From positions 1 to 40,796 of the forward strand of contig JAFASF010000219.1 in the NCBI GenBank assembly GCA_019244745.1: DNA of 40,796 bases, in the 5' to 3' direction. A model generated the notes under the pieces. That model was given only the letters and a program-made list of their open reading frames with translations. It was not told the origin of the DNA and made no database searches. The translations under genes and the position numbers were made by a program. Shown piece by piece: positions 1-6,718 of this stretch (its first letter is position 1; each line of letters starts with the position of its first letter). The DNA comes from Solirubrobacterales bacterium. Its GTDB lineage: Bacteria > Actinomycetota > Thermoleophilia > Solirubrobacterales > Solirubrobacteraceae.

Positions 1-2
1 TC

Positions 3-377
3 GTCCACGCCCTCGACTCCTCACCGCCATGCGAGCCGCAGGACGAGGCGGCGGCGACGTATGCCGAGAAGATCTCCGCCGCCGACCGCAAGCTCGATCC
101 TCGCCGAACCGCCGCGGAGCTCGAGCGGACCGTTCGCGCGCTCACAAACCACATCGGCGCCTACGTCGAGCTGCCCGACGCGATGCGGCTAGGCGTCCTC
201 AAAGCCCGCGTCCGCGACGCCGACGACCACCCACCGGAGGGAGCCGTGTCCCTGAAAGGACCCCTACCAGTCCTGGGTACCGCCGACGGCGCGCTCGAGC
301 TCGTGGTCGTGCAACCTCCCGGCCGGCGGACGATGCGCGGCGAAGACTTCCTTCGCGGGTACCGGGGTAAGGCCTGA
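3..377 (+). CDS. fmt: methionyl-tRNA formyltransferase, C-terminal part (5' end outside window)
   Basis: Only the last ~124 codons are present, open from base 3. Fmt formylates the amino group of Met-tRNA(fMet) with 10-formyl-tetrahydrofolate so that it can be used for initiation. The visible part is the C-terminal tRNA-binding region: it contains ATYAEKISAADRKLD, then NHIGAY about 35 residues later, and ends with a segment (GRRTMRGEDFLRGYRGK) typical of the Fmt tail. Its stop is followed after 3 bases by rsmB, so the two are probably co-transcribed, as in other actinobacteria where fmt, rsmB and rpe are neighbours. Catalytic residues lie upstream and cannot be checked. Confidence 0.93.
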   Translation, partial: VHALDSSPPCEPQDEAAATYAEKISAADRKLDPRRTAAELERTVRALTNHIGAYVELPDAMRLGVLKARVRDADDHPPEGAVSLKGPLPVLGTADGALELVVVQPPGRRTMRGEDFLRGYRGKA

Positions 378-380
378 GCG

Positions 381-1706
381 ATGGCCTCCGTCTCGCCGGC
401 GCGCGCCTGCGCGTTCAGGGTCGTCCGCCGCGTGTTCGAGCAGGGCGCGTACGCCGACCGCGCGCTGGCGGCGGAGGCGGCTTCGCTGCAAGGGCGCGAG
501 CGAGCCCTCGCCACCGCCCTCTCCTACGGGGTGGTGCAGCGGCGCGCGACGCTCGATCACGTCGCCCAGCGGCTCACGAACCGGCCGCTGGCCAAGCTCG
601 ACCCGCCGGTGCTCGCCGCACTGCGGCTGGGCCTGTTCCAGCTGCTCTATCTCGACGGTGTGGCCGAGTACGCCGCGGTCAACGAGAGCGTCGAGCTTGT
701 CAAGCGCGGACGGCGCGGCGGCGCGGCGCTCGTCAACGCAGTGCTGCGCCGAGGCGCCACCCAGGGCCCGGCCATCCTCGAAGAGCTCGATGACCGAGGT
801 CCCCGCGAGGCGGCCGTCCTCCACTCCGTCCCGCAGTGGCTGGCCGAGCGCTGGTGGGAGGAGCTCGGCGAGGAGTCCGCCCGCGCCCTTCTGAGGCACA
901 TCAACCAGCCGGCCGAGTCGGCCCTGCGCGTGAACACGCTGCGCGCGACCGTGCCGGAGGTGCTCGAGCGCCTGCCGGTGGCGTCCACGCCGGCGCCCGA
1001 ACTGCCCGAGGGGCTGATCCTGGCCGGGCCGCTCGACATCCAGAGCACGGAGCTGTGGCGCCGGGGCGCGGTCATGGGGCAGTCGCGGGCTTCGATGCTC
1101 ATCAGCCGCGTGCTCGGGCCGCGTCCCGGCGAGCGGGTGCTCGACCTGTGCGCGGCCCCGGGGGCCAAGAGCACCCAGCTTGCCGCGCTGATGGAGAACC
1201 GCGGGTCGCTGCTCGCGGTGGAGCGCCACCCCGGCCGGGCGTGGGCGCTCGAGCGCACCTGCGAGCGCATGGGCGCCACCTGCGTGCGCGTCCAGATCGC
1301 GGATGCGGTCGAAGCCAGGGGGGACCCGGCAGCGGACCGAGTTCTCGTGGATCCGCCGTGCAGCGGGCTGGGCACCCTGCAGTCGCGTCCGGACGTACGC
1401 TGGCGCGCCAGCCCGCAGAAGATCTCCGAACTGATCGATTCCCAAGCCCGCATCCTGGCGGCCGGAGCGGCCGCGACCGCACCGGGGGGCGTGCTCGTCT
1501 ACTCGGTGTGCACGATCTCGCGGGCCGAGAGCGAGGAGCTGATCGAGTCGTTCCTGCGGGAACACGAGGAGTTCAGCGCCGACGATCTGGGCGCCGAGTA
1601 CCCGGCGTGGCGGCATCGGGGCGACGGGCGCTACCTCCAGCTGCTGCCCCACCGCGACCGCACGGACGGGTTCTTCGTGGCAAGGCTGCGCCGGGCGCAC
1701 CGTTAA
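381..1706 (+). CDS. rsmB: 16S rRNA (cytosine-967-C5)-methyltransferase RsmB
   Basis: Protein of 441 residues with the family's two parts. Residues 1-140 form a NusB-like RNA-binding domain, and the rest is a Rossmann methyltransferase. SAM motif I is VLDLCAAPGAKSTQ (253-266). The two cysteines of m5C RNA methyltransferases are visible: C327 in DPPCSGLG and C377 in YSVCTIS, one attacking the base and the other releasing the enzyme. Length is normal. The ATG lies 3 bases after the fmt stop. It modifies C967 of 16S rRNA during small-subunit maturation. The TAA stop is also the start of a TAACCT hexamer that may be the -10 of the next gene. Confidence 0.95.
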   Translation: MASVSPARACAFRVVRRVFEQGAYADRALAAEAASLQGRERALATALSYGVVQRRATLDHVAQRLTNRPLAKLDPPVLAALRLGLFQLLYLDGVAEYAAVNESVELVKRGRRGGAALVNAVLRRGATQGPAILEELDDRGPREAAVLHSVPQWLAERWWEELGEESARALLRHINQPAESALRVNTLRATVPEVLERLPVASTPAPELPEGLILAGPLDIQSTELWRRGAVMGQSRASMLISRVLGPRPGERVLDLCAAPGAKSTQLAALMENRGSLLAVERHPGRAWALERTCERMGATCVRVQIADAVEARGDPAADRVLVDPPCSGLGTLQSRPDVRWRASPQKISELIDSQARILAAGAAATAPGGVLVYSVCTISRAESEELIESFLREHEEFSADDLGAEYPAWRHRGDGRYLQLLPHRDRTDGFFVARLRRAHR

Positions 1707-1709
1707 CCT
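1704..1709 (+). promoter_or_regulatory. candidate -10 element TAACCT
   Basis: TAACCT overlaps the rsmB stop codon and ends 8 bases before the GTG of the zinc-ribbon gene. This places a likely transcription start at or within a base or two of the start codon (leaderless). It is one of about a dozen such motifs in the window. No clear -35 is seen. Confidence 0.4.
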
Positions 1710-1717
1710 AAAGGATC

Positions 1718-1945
1718 GTGACCGATCCTCCCGTCAACCTCGGTCCAGCGTGTCCCGGCTGCGGCGAGCCGTGGCTCCGGCCCACGGCCGTTCCCGGCCG
1801 CTACCGATGCGTGTACTGCCTGCGGCGCTACGAGCTTGTGTCGGTGTGCCCGAACTGCGGCGAGCACTCCACGATCGTGCGGATGTCAACGACGGCGATC
1901 GTCGCCTGCAACCACTGCCAGGGCAGCATGCTGCAGGTGGTCTAA
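1718..1945 (+). CDS. small zinc-ribbon protein
   Basis: A 75-residue protein of unknown function. It holds three CxxC pairs: CPGC, CVYC and CPNC, followed by CNHC near the end (eight cysteines, enough for two zinc sites). No enzymatic motif is visible. The cysteine pattern is that of a treble-clef or rubredoxin-like zinc ribbon, so it may bind nucleic acid or a protein partner; this is inference. It begins with GTG shortly after rsmB, either from the TAACCT promoter or by read-through. The weak AAAGGA before GTG is too close to be a good ribosome site. Coding is supported by the regular cysteine pairs and by GC-rich third positions. Confidence 0.75.
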   Translation: MTDPPVNLGPACPGCGEPWLRPTAVPGRYRCVYCLRRYELVSVCPNCGEHSTIVRMSTTAIVACNHCQGSMLQVV

Positions 1946-1991
1946 GTGCTCTCCACCGCCAACGCCGGCCGGACTTACGGCGGGAAGCACT
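1945..1991 (+). repeat. imperfect inverted repeat between zinc-ribbon gene and rpe
   Basis: AGTGCT (1945-1950) pairs with AGCACT (1986-1991), and inside it CCGCC (1956-1960) pairs with GGCGG (1979-1983). The stem starts on the last base of the zinc-ribbon stop codon. There is no T-run. A 15-codon GTG ORF (1946-1993) runs through the same bases. It could be a weak terminator, an attenuator for rpe or chance. Confidence 0.35.
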
Positions 1992-2001
1992 AGACGGCTC
2001 G

Positions 2002-2733
2002 ATGCCCGGGGACCAGACCGCCCCTTACACGACCGACTCTCACACGGTGCCCCGCGTCACGCTCCCCCGCAACCTACGGGTCGCACCATCAATACTGTCG
2101 GCTGACTTCGCCCATCTGGGGACCCAGGTCGACGAGGTCCTCGAGGCCGGGGCGAGAGTGATCCACGTCGATGTGATGGACGGGCACTTCGTGCCGCCGA
2201 TCACGTTCGGGGCGATCATTGTGGAGGCGATCGCCGGCCGCGTGCACGACGCCGGCGGGATCATCGACGTGCATATGATGGTCGAGCGCCCCGAGCGGCA
2301 CATCGACGACATTGCCCGGGCCGGCGCGGACAACATCACCATCCACGTCGAGGCGACGCCGCACCTGCACTACACGCTCGCCGCCATCCGAGACGCCGGC
2401 TGCACCGCGGGCGCGGCGATCAACCCGGGGACGCCGGCGGACGCCGCGCGCGAGGTGGCCGGCGACGAGCTGGACCTGGCGCTGTGCATGAGCGTCAATC
2501 CCGGCTGGGGGGCCCAGGAGTTCATCCCGGCCTCGCTAGACAAGCTCGCGCGGATGCGGGCGAGGCTTCCAGACGGCGTCGTGCTCGAGGTCGACGGGGG
2601 GATCCACGAGACCACCGCCGCCCCGTGCGCCCAGGCGGGAGCGAACCTGCTCGTCACGGGATCGGCGGTGTTCGGCTCGGAGGACCCCGCCGCCGCGTAC
2701 ACCGCGATCGCAGCCGCCGCCGGAGCCACCTGA
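2002..2733 (+). CDS. rpe: ribulose-phosphate 3-epimerase
   Basis: Interconverts ribulose 5-phosphate and xylulose 5-phosphate in the pentose phosphate pathway, which also supplies ribulose 5-phosphate to the riboflavin genes downstream. The TIM-barrel landmarks are in order: RVAPSILSADF at strand 1, HVDVMDGHFVPPITFG with the metal-binding His/Asp, HMMVERPE, SVNPGWGAQEF, and EVDGGI near the C-terminus with the second catalytic Asp. The ATG at 2002 gives 243 residues with a ~15-residue extension before the conserved core. A GTG at 2047 would give a more usual N-terminus, and no clear ribosome site decides between them. The neighbourhood (fmt-rsmB-rpe-rib) matches other actinobacteria. Confidence 0.93.
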   Translation: MPGDQTAPYTTDSHTVPRVTLPRNLRVAPSILSADFAHLGTQVDEVLEAGARVIHVDVMDGHFVPPITFGAIIVEAIAGRVHDAGGIIDVHMMVERPERHIDDIARAGADNITIHVEATPHLHYTLAAIRDAGCTAGAAINPGTPADAAREVAGDELDLALCMSVNPGWGAQEFIPASLDKLARMRARLPDGVVLEVDGGIHETTAAPCAQAGANLLVTGSAVFGSEDPAAAYTAIAAAAGAT

Positions 2734-2785
2734 CCCCGACCCAGACCTTCCCGCGGCCGACGGTCCGGCCACCCGGCCGGTCCGC

Positions 2786-2791
2786 TAGGGT
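2786..2791 (+). promoter_or_regulatory. candidate -10 element TAGGGT
   Basis: GCTAGGGT ends 8 bases before the ATG of the lipoprotein gene, with no purine-rich ribosome site in between. This fits a leaderless transcript. Confidence 0.4.
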
Positions 2792-2799
2792 CCTTACGG

Positions 2800-3354
2800 A
2801 TGCATTTGCGCAAGCTCGCGGGAGCGCCGGCGACCGCTCTGGCCATCGCCGCGCTCGCCGGCTGCGGCTCGAGCGGGTCCTCCTCCAGCGTCACGCCCGC
2901 TGCCTACGTGAAGTCGATCTGCACAGCGGTGACGCCATTCGAAGCCGACGTCGTCAAGCGCAGCGACGAGCTCAACCTGACCACCCTCGCGAACGCCGAG
3001 CAGGGAAAGAAGGCGATCCAAGGATTTCTGTCGGCGGTCTCGGACGACACCGACCGGGCACTCTCCAAGCTCAAGGGGGCGGGCACCCCGAACGTCTCAA
3101 ACGGCAAGCAGCTCGCCGACACGGTCGTCTCCGCGTTCACGCAGCTGAAGGCCGCGGTGGGTCATGCACTGGCGCAGGCCGAAGCGCTGCCGACGAGCAG
3201 CCCCGAGGCGTTCAAGACGGCGGCGACCCACCTCGGTACCACCGTGCGCACCTCGATGAGCGGGATCGGGTCGAGCCTCGACAAGCTCAAGAGCCCCGAG
3301 CTCGAGAAGGCGGCCGCCAAGGAGCCCGCGTGCACGAGCCTCGGCGCGGCGTAA
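2800..3354 (+). CDS. predicted secreted lipoprotein, function unknown
   Basis: A 184-residue protein with a lipoprotein signal: basic start (MHLRK), hydrophobic stretch to residue 18, and lipobox ALAGC with the acylated Cys at 22, followed by a Ser/Gly-rich linker. The mature part is mainly predicted helix with regularly spaced hydrophobic residues and two further cysteines (in SICTAV near the start and EPACTS at the end) that could form a disulfide. No catalytic motif is recognised. It should sit on the outer face of the membrane. Its stop lies only 10 bases from that of the convergent flippase gene, so it borders the polysaccharide block and may act with it, but this is unproven. Confidence 0.82.
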   Translation: MHLRKLAGAPATALAIAALAGCGSSGSSSSVTPAAYVKSICTAVTPFEADVVKRSDELNLTTLANAEQGKKAIQGFLSAVSDDTDRALSKLKGAGTPNVSNGKQLADTVVSAFTQLKAAVGHALAQAEALPTSSPEAFKTAATHLGTTVRTSMSGIGSSLDKLKSPELEKAAAKEPACTSLGAA

Positions 3355-3364
3355 CGCCCGGGTA

Positions 3365-4783
3365 CTACGCGGTCCTCAACTTCGCCGCCGTCTGGCGATA
3401 GACCCCCCAAAGCAGACCGCACAGGACGAGCGCTCCGAGGAAGTACCCGACCTCGACTCGCGTCACCTCGGAGCTGATCGTGGGGGTCGCCACGAACACC
3501 ACGAACAGGCCGGCGGAGAACAGCCACGCCAGGGATGCCATGCCGGCGCGGTTGCGAGCAAGCGCGGCCTGGTTGAGCGTGCCAGCGCAGAGGTGCAGGC
3601 CCATGCCGATGCCGACCAGCGCCAGGCCGACACGGCCGTAGTGAAATCCCTTTTCGCCGAGCAGGGCGGTCATCACGAACGGGCCGATAATCAGGAGACC
3701 GAGCGCCACCGCTCCGGCGAACGCCGCGATCACGCGGATCGTGACTCGAATCGCGCGATCGAACTCGCTCGCACTCGCGCGCGCCTCCAGCCCGGCGAGA
3801 TGCGGAAGGATCGAGGTCTGTATGGCCTGGAACAGCTGGAGCGGAGCGCGAACGATCAGCAGCACGTTGAACACGAACCCGGTGAGCCCGACGGTCAGCG
3901 CCGCGCCCTTCGAATTGGCGGCCACGATCAGCACGCCCGCGTTCATCAACGTCTGCTCGGCCAACATGATCCCGACCACGGAAATGGCAAAGCCGGCGCC
4001 GCGCTTCATGGTCAGGTCGGTGGCAGCCTCCTCGATCTCGGCGTGGGCCGGTCCCTCACGAGCCGCGTCGGCCGCTGGCAATCCAGCCGGCGCGCGGAGC
4101 CGGATCCGGGAGAAGGCGAACGGAATCACGCACAGCGAGGCAAACGGTGCCACCGCCATGCCCAAACCGACCGCGGCTTGACCGGAGGCGATCCCGACCG
4201 CGACGGCGAGGGCAAACAGAAAGCGGGAGGTCGACTCGAGGAACACCAGGCCGCCGTAGAGCTCGAAGCGCTGATGGCCGGCGAGCCAGCCCCGGGCGAA
4301 GTAGCTCGCGGCGTAGGCGAGCACCCCCACCACGAGGATCCAGTAGAGCGCGGTCGAGCCATCGAAGATCCCCTGCTCGATGTCGTCGCGGAACACGAGC
4401 GCCCCGGTCAGGAACAGCAGGGCGAAGCTCCCCTGGATGAGAGCCGGAATCCGGAGCGGGTGGCCGTGCAGGCCGCGGGCGCGGCGGTCGGCGATCGTTC
4501 GTGAGAGCAGCTGCTCGATCGGCCGGTAGATCACCGACAAGATCACGAACATGATCGCCCAGCACAGGGCGATGCGGCTGTAGGAGGCGGGATCGAGCTC
4601 GTGGCTCGCGAACGCCAGGTACAGAAACGTGAAGATCCCAGTCGAGGCGATCCCGATCGAGAGGATCCGCGCCCCTGCCGCATAGGAGCTCCGCCGGGGC
4701 GAAGGGGGCGCCCCGCCCGCCGGGGGTGCGCTGGGCCCGGGCCTGGCAGGTGGCGACAGCACCGTGGACCCGGCGGCCGTCAT
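3365..4783 (-). CDS. polysaccharide flippase-like membrane protein (MOP/MATE superfamily)
   Basis: 472 residues, mostly hydrophobic, with about 12-14 membrane segments spaced like those of Wzx-type flippases. The first segment begins with ILSIGIASTGIFTFLYLAF, an N-terminal pattern of polysaccharide export proteins. Such proteins move undecaprenyl-linked saccharides to the outer membrane face. The start ATG at 4783 follows the methyltransferase stop by 20 bases. The open frame continues far upstream through the methyltransferase and GT2 genes, but that part is the antisense-frame shadow of them and has no coding character. A proline-rich, polar stretch of ~30 residues precedes the first membrane segment. 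The substrate cannot be told from sequence. Operon with the two genes upstream. Confidence 0.82.
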   Translation of the reverse strand: MTAAGSTVLSPPARPGPSAPPAGGAPPSPRRSSYAAGARILSIGIASTGIFTFLYLAFASHELDPASYSRIALCWAIMFVILSVIYRPIEQLLSRTIADRRARGLHGHPLRIPALIQGSFALLFLTGALVFRDDIEQGIFDGSTALYWILVVGVLAYAASYFARGWLAGHQRFELYGGLVFLESTSRFLFALAVAVGIASGQAAVGLGMAVAPFASLCVIPFAFSRIRLRAPAGLPAADAAREGPAHAEIEEAATDLTMKRGAGFAISVVGIMLAEQTLMNAGVLIVAANSKGAALTVGLTGFVFNVLLIVRAPLQLFQAIQTSILPHLAGLEARASASEFDRAIRVTIRVIAAFAGAVALGLLIIGPFVMTALLGEKGFHYGRVGLALVGIGMGLHLCAGTLNQAALARNRAGMASLAWLFSAGLFVVFVATPTISSEVTRVEVGYFLGALVLCGLLWGVYRQTAAKLRTA

Positions 4784-4803
4784 GCCGTCCCCGTCCGGCG
4801 GTT

Positions 4804-5448
4804 TCACGCTACCCGCACCAGGGCCATCGTCCACGGAGCAGGCGAGCGCACCTCGAGCAGTTCGCCATGACGCTCGAGGAGCGAGACGAACCCCCGCTTG
4901 GAGAAGTGATTGACATGGCCCGGCGTGTTCCCCAATTCCCGCAGGTATGCGCCACGCGCCACGTTCAGGACCCGCCACAGCGGCTCTCGGGGCACCGAGA
5001 CCAGCAGGTGCCGCCGCGCCACCCGGGTCATCTCGGAGACGGTGCGCTCCGGGTCGGGCACGTGCTCGAGCACCTCGATCGCGGCCACCAAATCGAATTC
5101 GCCATCGGCGAACTGCAGATCGTCGGCGAGCATGACCTGGAATTCGAGGTTTTCCCGACGCCGTCCTGCCCAGTGCGCCTCGAGCTTGGGATCGGGGAGA
5201 TCGACGCCGACGACTCGGCGCGATCCGAGCTGCTGCGCCCAGCGGGCGGTCAGCACCCCTTCGCCGCAGCCGACATCGAGGACCGAGTCCGGTGCCGCGC
5301 CGACAAACAGGCGATCCAGCGCTGCCTCGAAGCCGGCCATCAGCCGGCGCACCACCGGATTCGTGGAGCCGTACTTGTCGTAGGTGTTGCCGGTGGGCAC
5401 CGAGCGGGGGTCGCCGCCGGCGACGACGGCCTCGCCGGGGCGGGTCAT
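4804..5448 (-). CDS. SAM-dependent methyltransferase, class I
   Basis: 214 residues with a Methyltransf_11-type fold. Motif I is VLDVGCGEG (57-65), the acidic end of strand 2 is VVGVDLPD, then a strand-4 motif FDLVAAIEVLEHVPDPE. These positions bind the adenosyl and methionine parts of SAM. The enzyme is of the kind that methylates sugars, lipids or small molecules; the acceptor is unknown. Its ATG overlaps the stop of the GT2 gene by 4 bases (5445-5448), so translation is probably coupled. Lying between a glycosyltransferase and a flippase, it likely modifies the same glycan or lipid-linked intermediate, which is inference from context. Confidence 0.85.
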   Translation of the reverse strand: MTRPGEAVVAGGDPRSVPTGNTYDKYGSTNPVVRRLMAGFEAALDRLFVGAAPDSVLDVGCGEGVLTARWAQQLGSRRVVGVDLPDPKLEAHWAGRRRENLEFQVMLADDLQFADGEFDLVAAIEVLEHVPDPERTVSEMTRVARRHLLVSVPREPLWRVLNVARGAYLRELGNTPGHVNHFSKRGFVSLLERHGELLEVRSPAPWTMALVRVA

Positions 5449-6626
5449 ACTCCGAGCGCCTCGCGGTCGGGCGGCCCCGTGGCGGGGCCGTCATCCGGAT
5501 GCCCGGAGGCCGCCGGCGCCCGCGATGCCGCCGGCGCCCCTGATGCTTCCGGCGCCCGCGATGCCGCCGGCGCCCGCGATGCCGCCGGCGCCCGCGACGC
5601 CGCCGGCGCCCGCGACGCTTCCCGGGGCCGCGATGCTTCCGCGGCCGCGGCCGCCCCCGGCTCGTAGTGGGAAGGTTGCACGCCAAGTTGCAGCTCGATC
5701 CGGCGGACGCGCTCGAACGTCCGTTGCGAGAGGGTGCGCTGGGCGTCGAGCAGGTCCCCGATCACGCCGAGCGCGCCGAGCAGCATCGCGCCGAAGAACA
5801 GCACCGCCCCGAGGATCAGGGACTGGACGTGCCCGGCCTTCCCCCCGTGGGCGACGAATAGGACCAGGAAGCGGATGAACAGAGCGAGCGCCGGGAGCCC
5901 CAGGATGAGGGCGCCCGTCCAGAACAGCTTCAGCGGCTCGTACTGGGCCCACACGCGGAAGATCGTGAGCGCGTTGCGCCGCACGTACGCGCCGACGGAC
6001 GGGAACAGTCGCGACTGCCGGGTCCTTGGATTCGTGCGGATCGGCACGTGGTCGACCGCCACCAGCAGCTTTCCCGCCTGGATGATCGTCTCGAGCGTGT
6101 AGGTGAACTTGGAGACGACCTGCATCTGCAGCGCTGCCTCGCGGTTGTAGGCGCGGAATCCGGACGTGGTGTCGGGAACCTCGGTCGAGGACGCCTGGCG
6201 AACCACCCACGATCCCACGCCTTGGAGGCGCTTCTTGGGCCACGAGAAGTCCTCGACGGTGTTCACGCGCCGGTCGCCGACGACCATGTCCGCCTCGCCC
6301 CGAAGGATCGGCTCCACGAGCTTGGGTATGTCCGCGCCGTCGTATTGATTGTCGGCATCGGTGTTGACGATCACATCCGCCCCGAGCTTCAGCCCGGCGT
6401 CGAGACCCGCCTGGAAGGCGGCCGCGAGCCCCTTGTGGTTGGTCAGCCGGACCACGTGGTCGACGCCGTGCTCGCGCGCGACCTCGACCGTCCGGTCGCT
6501 CGAGCCGTCATCGATGATCAGCCACTCGACCGCATCGACGCCAGGAACCTCGCGGGGCAGGTGGCCGAGCGTCAGCGGCAGCTGCTCCTCCTCGTCGAAG
6601 CACGGAATTTGGATGATCAGCTTCAT
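5445..6626 (-). CDS. membrane-anchored family 2 glycosyltransferase (polyprenyl-phosphate type)
   Basis: 393 residues from the ATG at 6626. A GTG at 6671 would add 15 residues with no family similarity. The GT-A domain shows the start MKLIIQIPCFDEEEQL, the nucleotide-sugar motif IIDDGSSD (38-45) and the DxD metal site NTDAD (DAD 90-92), as in dolichol/undecaprenyl-phosphate mannosyl- or glucosyltransferases. Two membrane segments follow at about 235-258 and 268-292, the GtrB-like layout. A short coiled region is followed by a low-complexity tail (335-374) of ASRAPA hexapeptide repeats. It likely makes a polyprenyl-phosphate sugar that a GT-C enzyme such as the divergent GT39 could use. Divergent from the GT39 gene across 92 bases. 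Confidence 0.88.
   Translation of the reverse strand: MKLIIQIPCFDEEEQLPLTLGHLPREVPGVDAVEWLIIDDGSSDRTVEVAREHGVDHVVRLTNHKGLAAAFQAGLDAGLKLGADVIVNTDADNQYDGADIPKLVEPILRGEADMVVGDRRVNTVEDFSWPKKRLQGVGSWVVRQASSTEVPDTTSGFRAYNREAALQMQVVSKFTYTLETIIQAGKLLVAVDHVPIRTNPRTRQSRLFPSVGAYVRRNALTIFRVWAQYEPLKLFWTGALILGLPALALFIRFLVLFVAHGGKAGHVQSLILGAVLFFGAMLLGALGVIGDLLDAQRTLSQRTFERVRRIELQLGVQPSHYEPGAAAAAEASRPREASRAPAASRAPAASRAPAASRAPEASGAPAASRAPAASGHPDDGPATGPPDREALGV
5509..5634. repeat. 18-bp tandem repeat (about 7 units) in the GT2 gene end
   Basis: Seven 18-base units, typical copy GCCGCCGGCGCCCGCGAT (5509-5526, 5563-5580), with the last unit decayed. On the minus strand it encodes the ASRAPA hexapeptide repeat at the GT2 C-terminus. 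It lies about 60 bases before the 4-base overlap with the methyltransferase gene. A multiple of 3, it can expand without shifting the frame. Confidence 0.9.
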
Positions 6627-6718
6627 CGGATACGGTGCCGTCCTGTTGTGGACGGCGAGAGGACCCTTCACGCTGCAAGGCTAAGGACAACACGGTAGCG
6701 GGATACACGCGGGAAAAG

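Noticed and set aside
264-1700. Long open frame on the minus strand opposite rsmB (478 codons)
   Set aside because: It is antisense to a clear rsmB, is Arg/Pro/Gly/His-rich with no family motif, and results from GC-rich codon bias. The same applies to other long antisense frames opposite recG, smc, ffh, rplS and ribD.
4784-5686. N-terminal extension of the flippase frame by 301 codons
   Set aside because: It runs through the methyltransferase and GT2 genes in another frame on the same strand and is Arg/Gly-rich. The ATG at 4783 gives a normal flippase.
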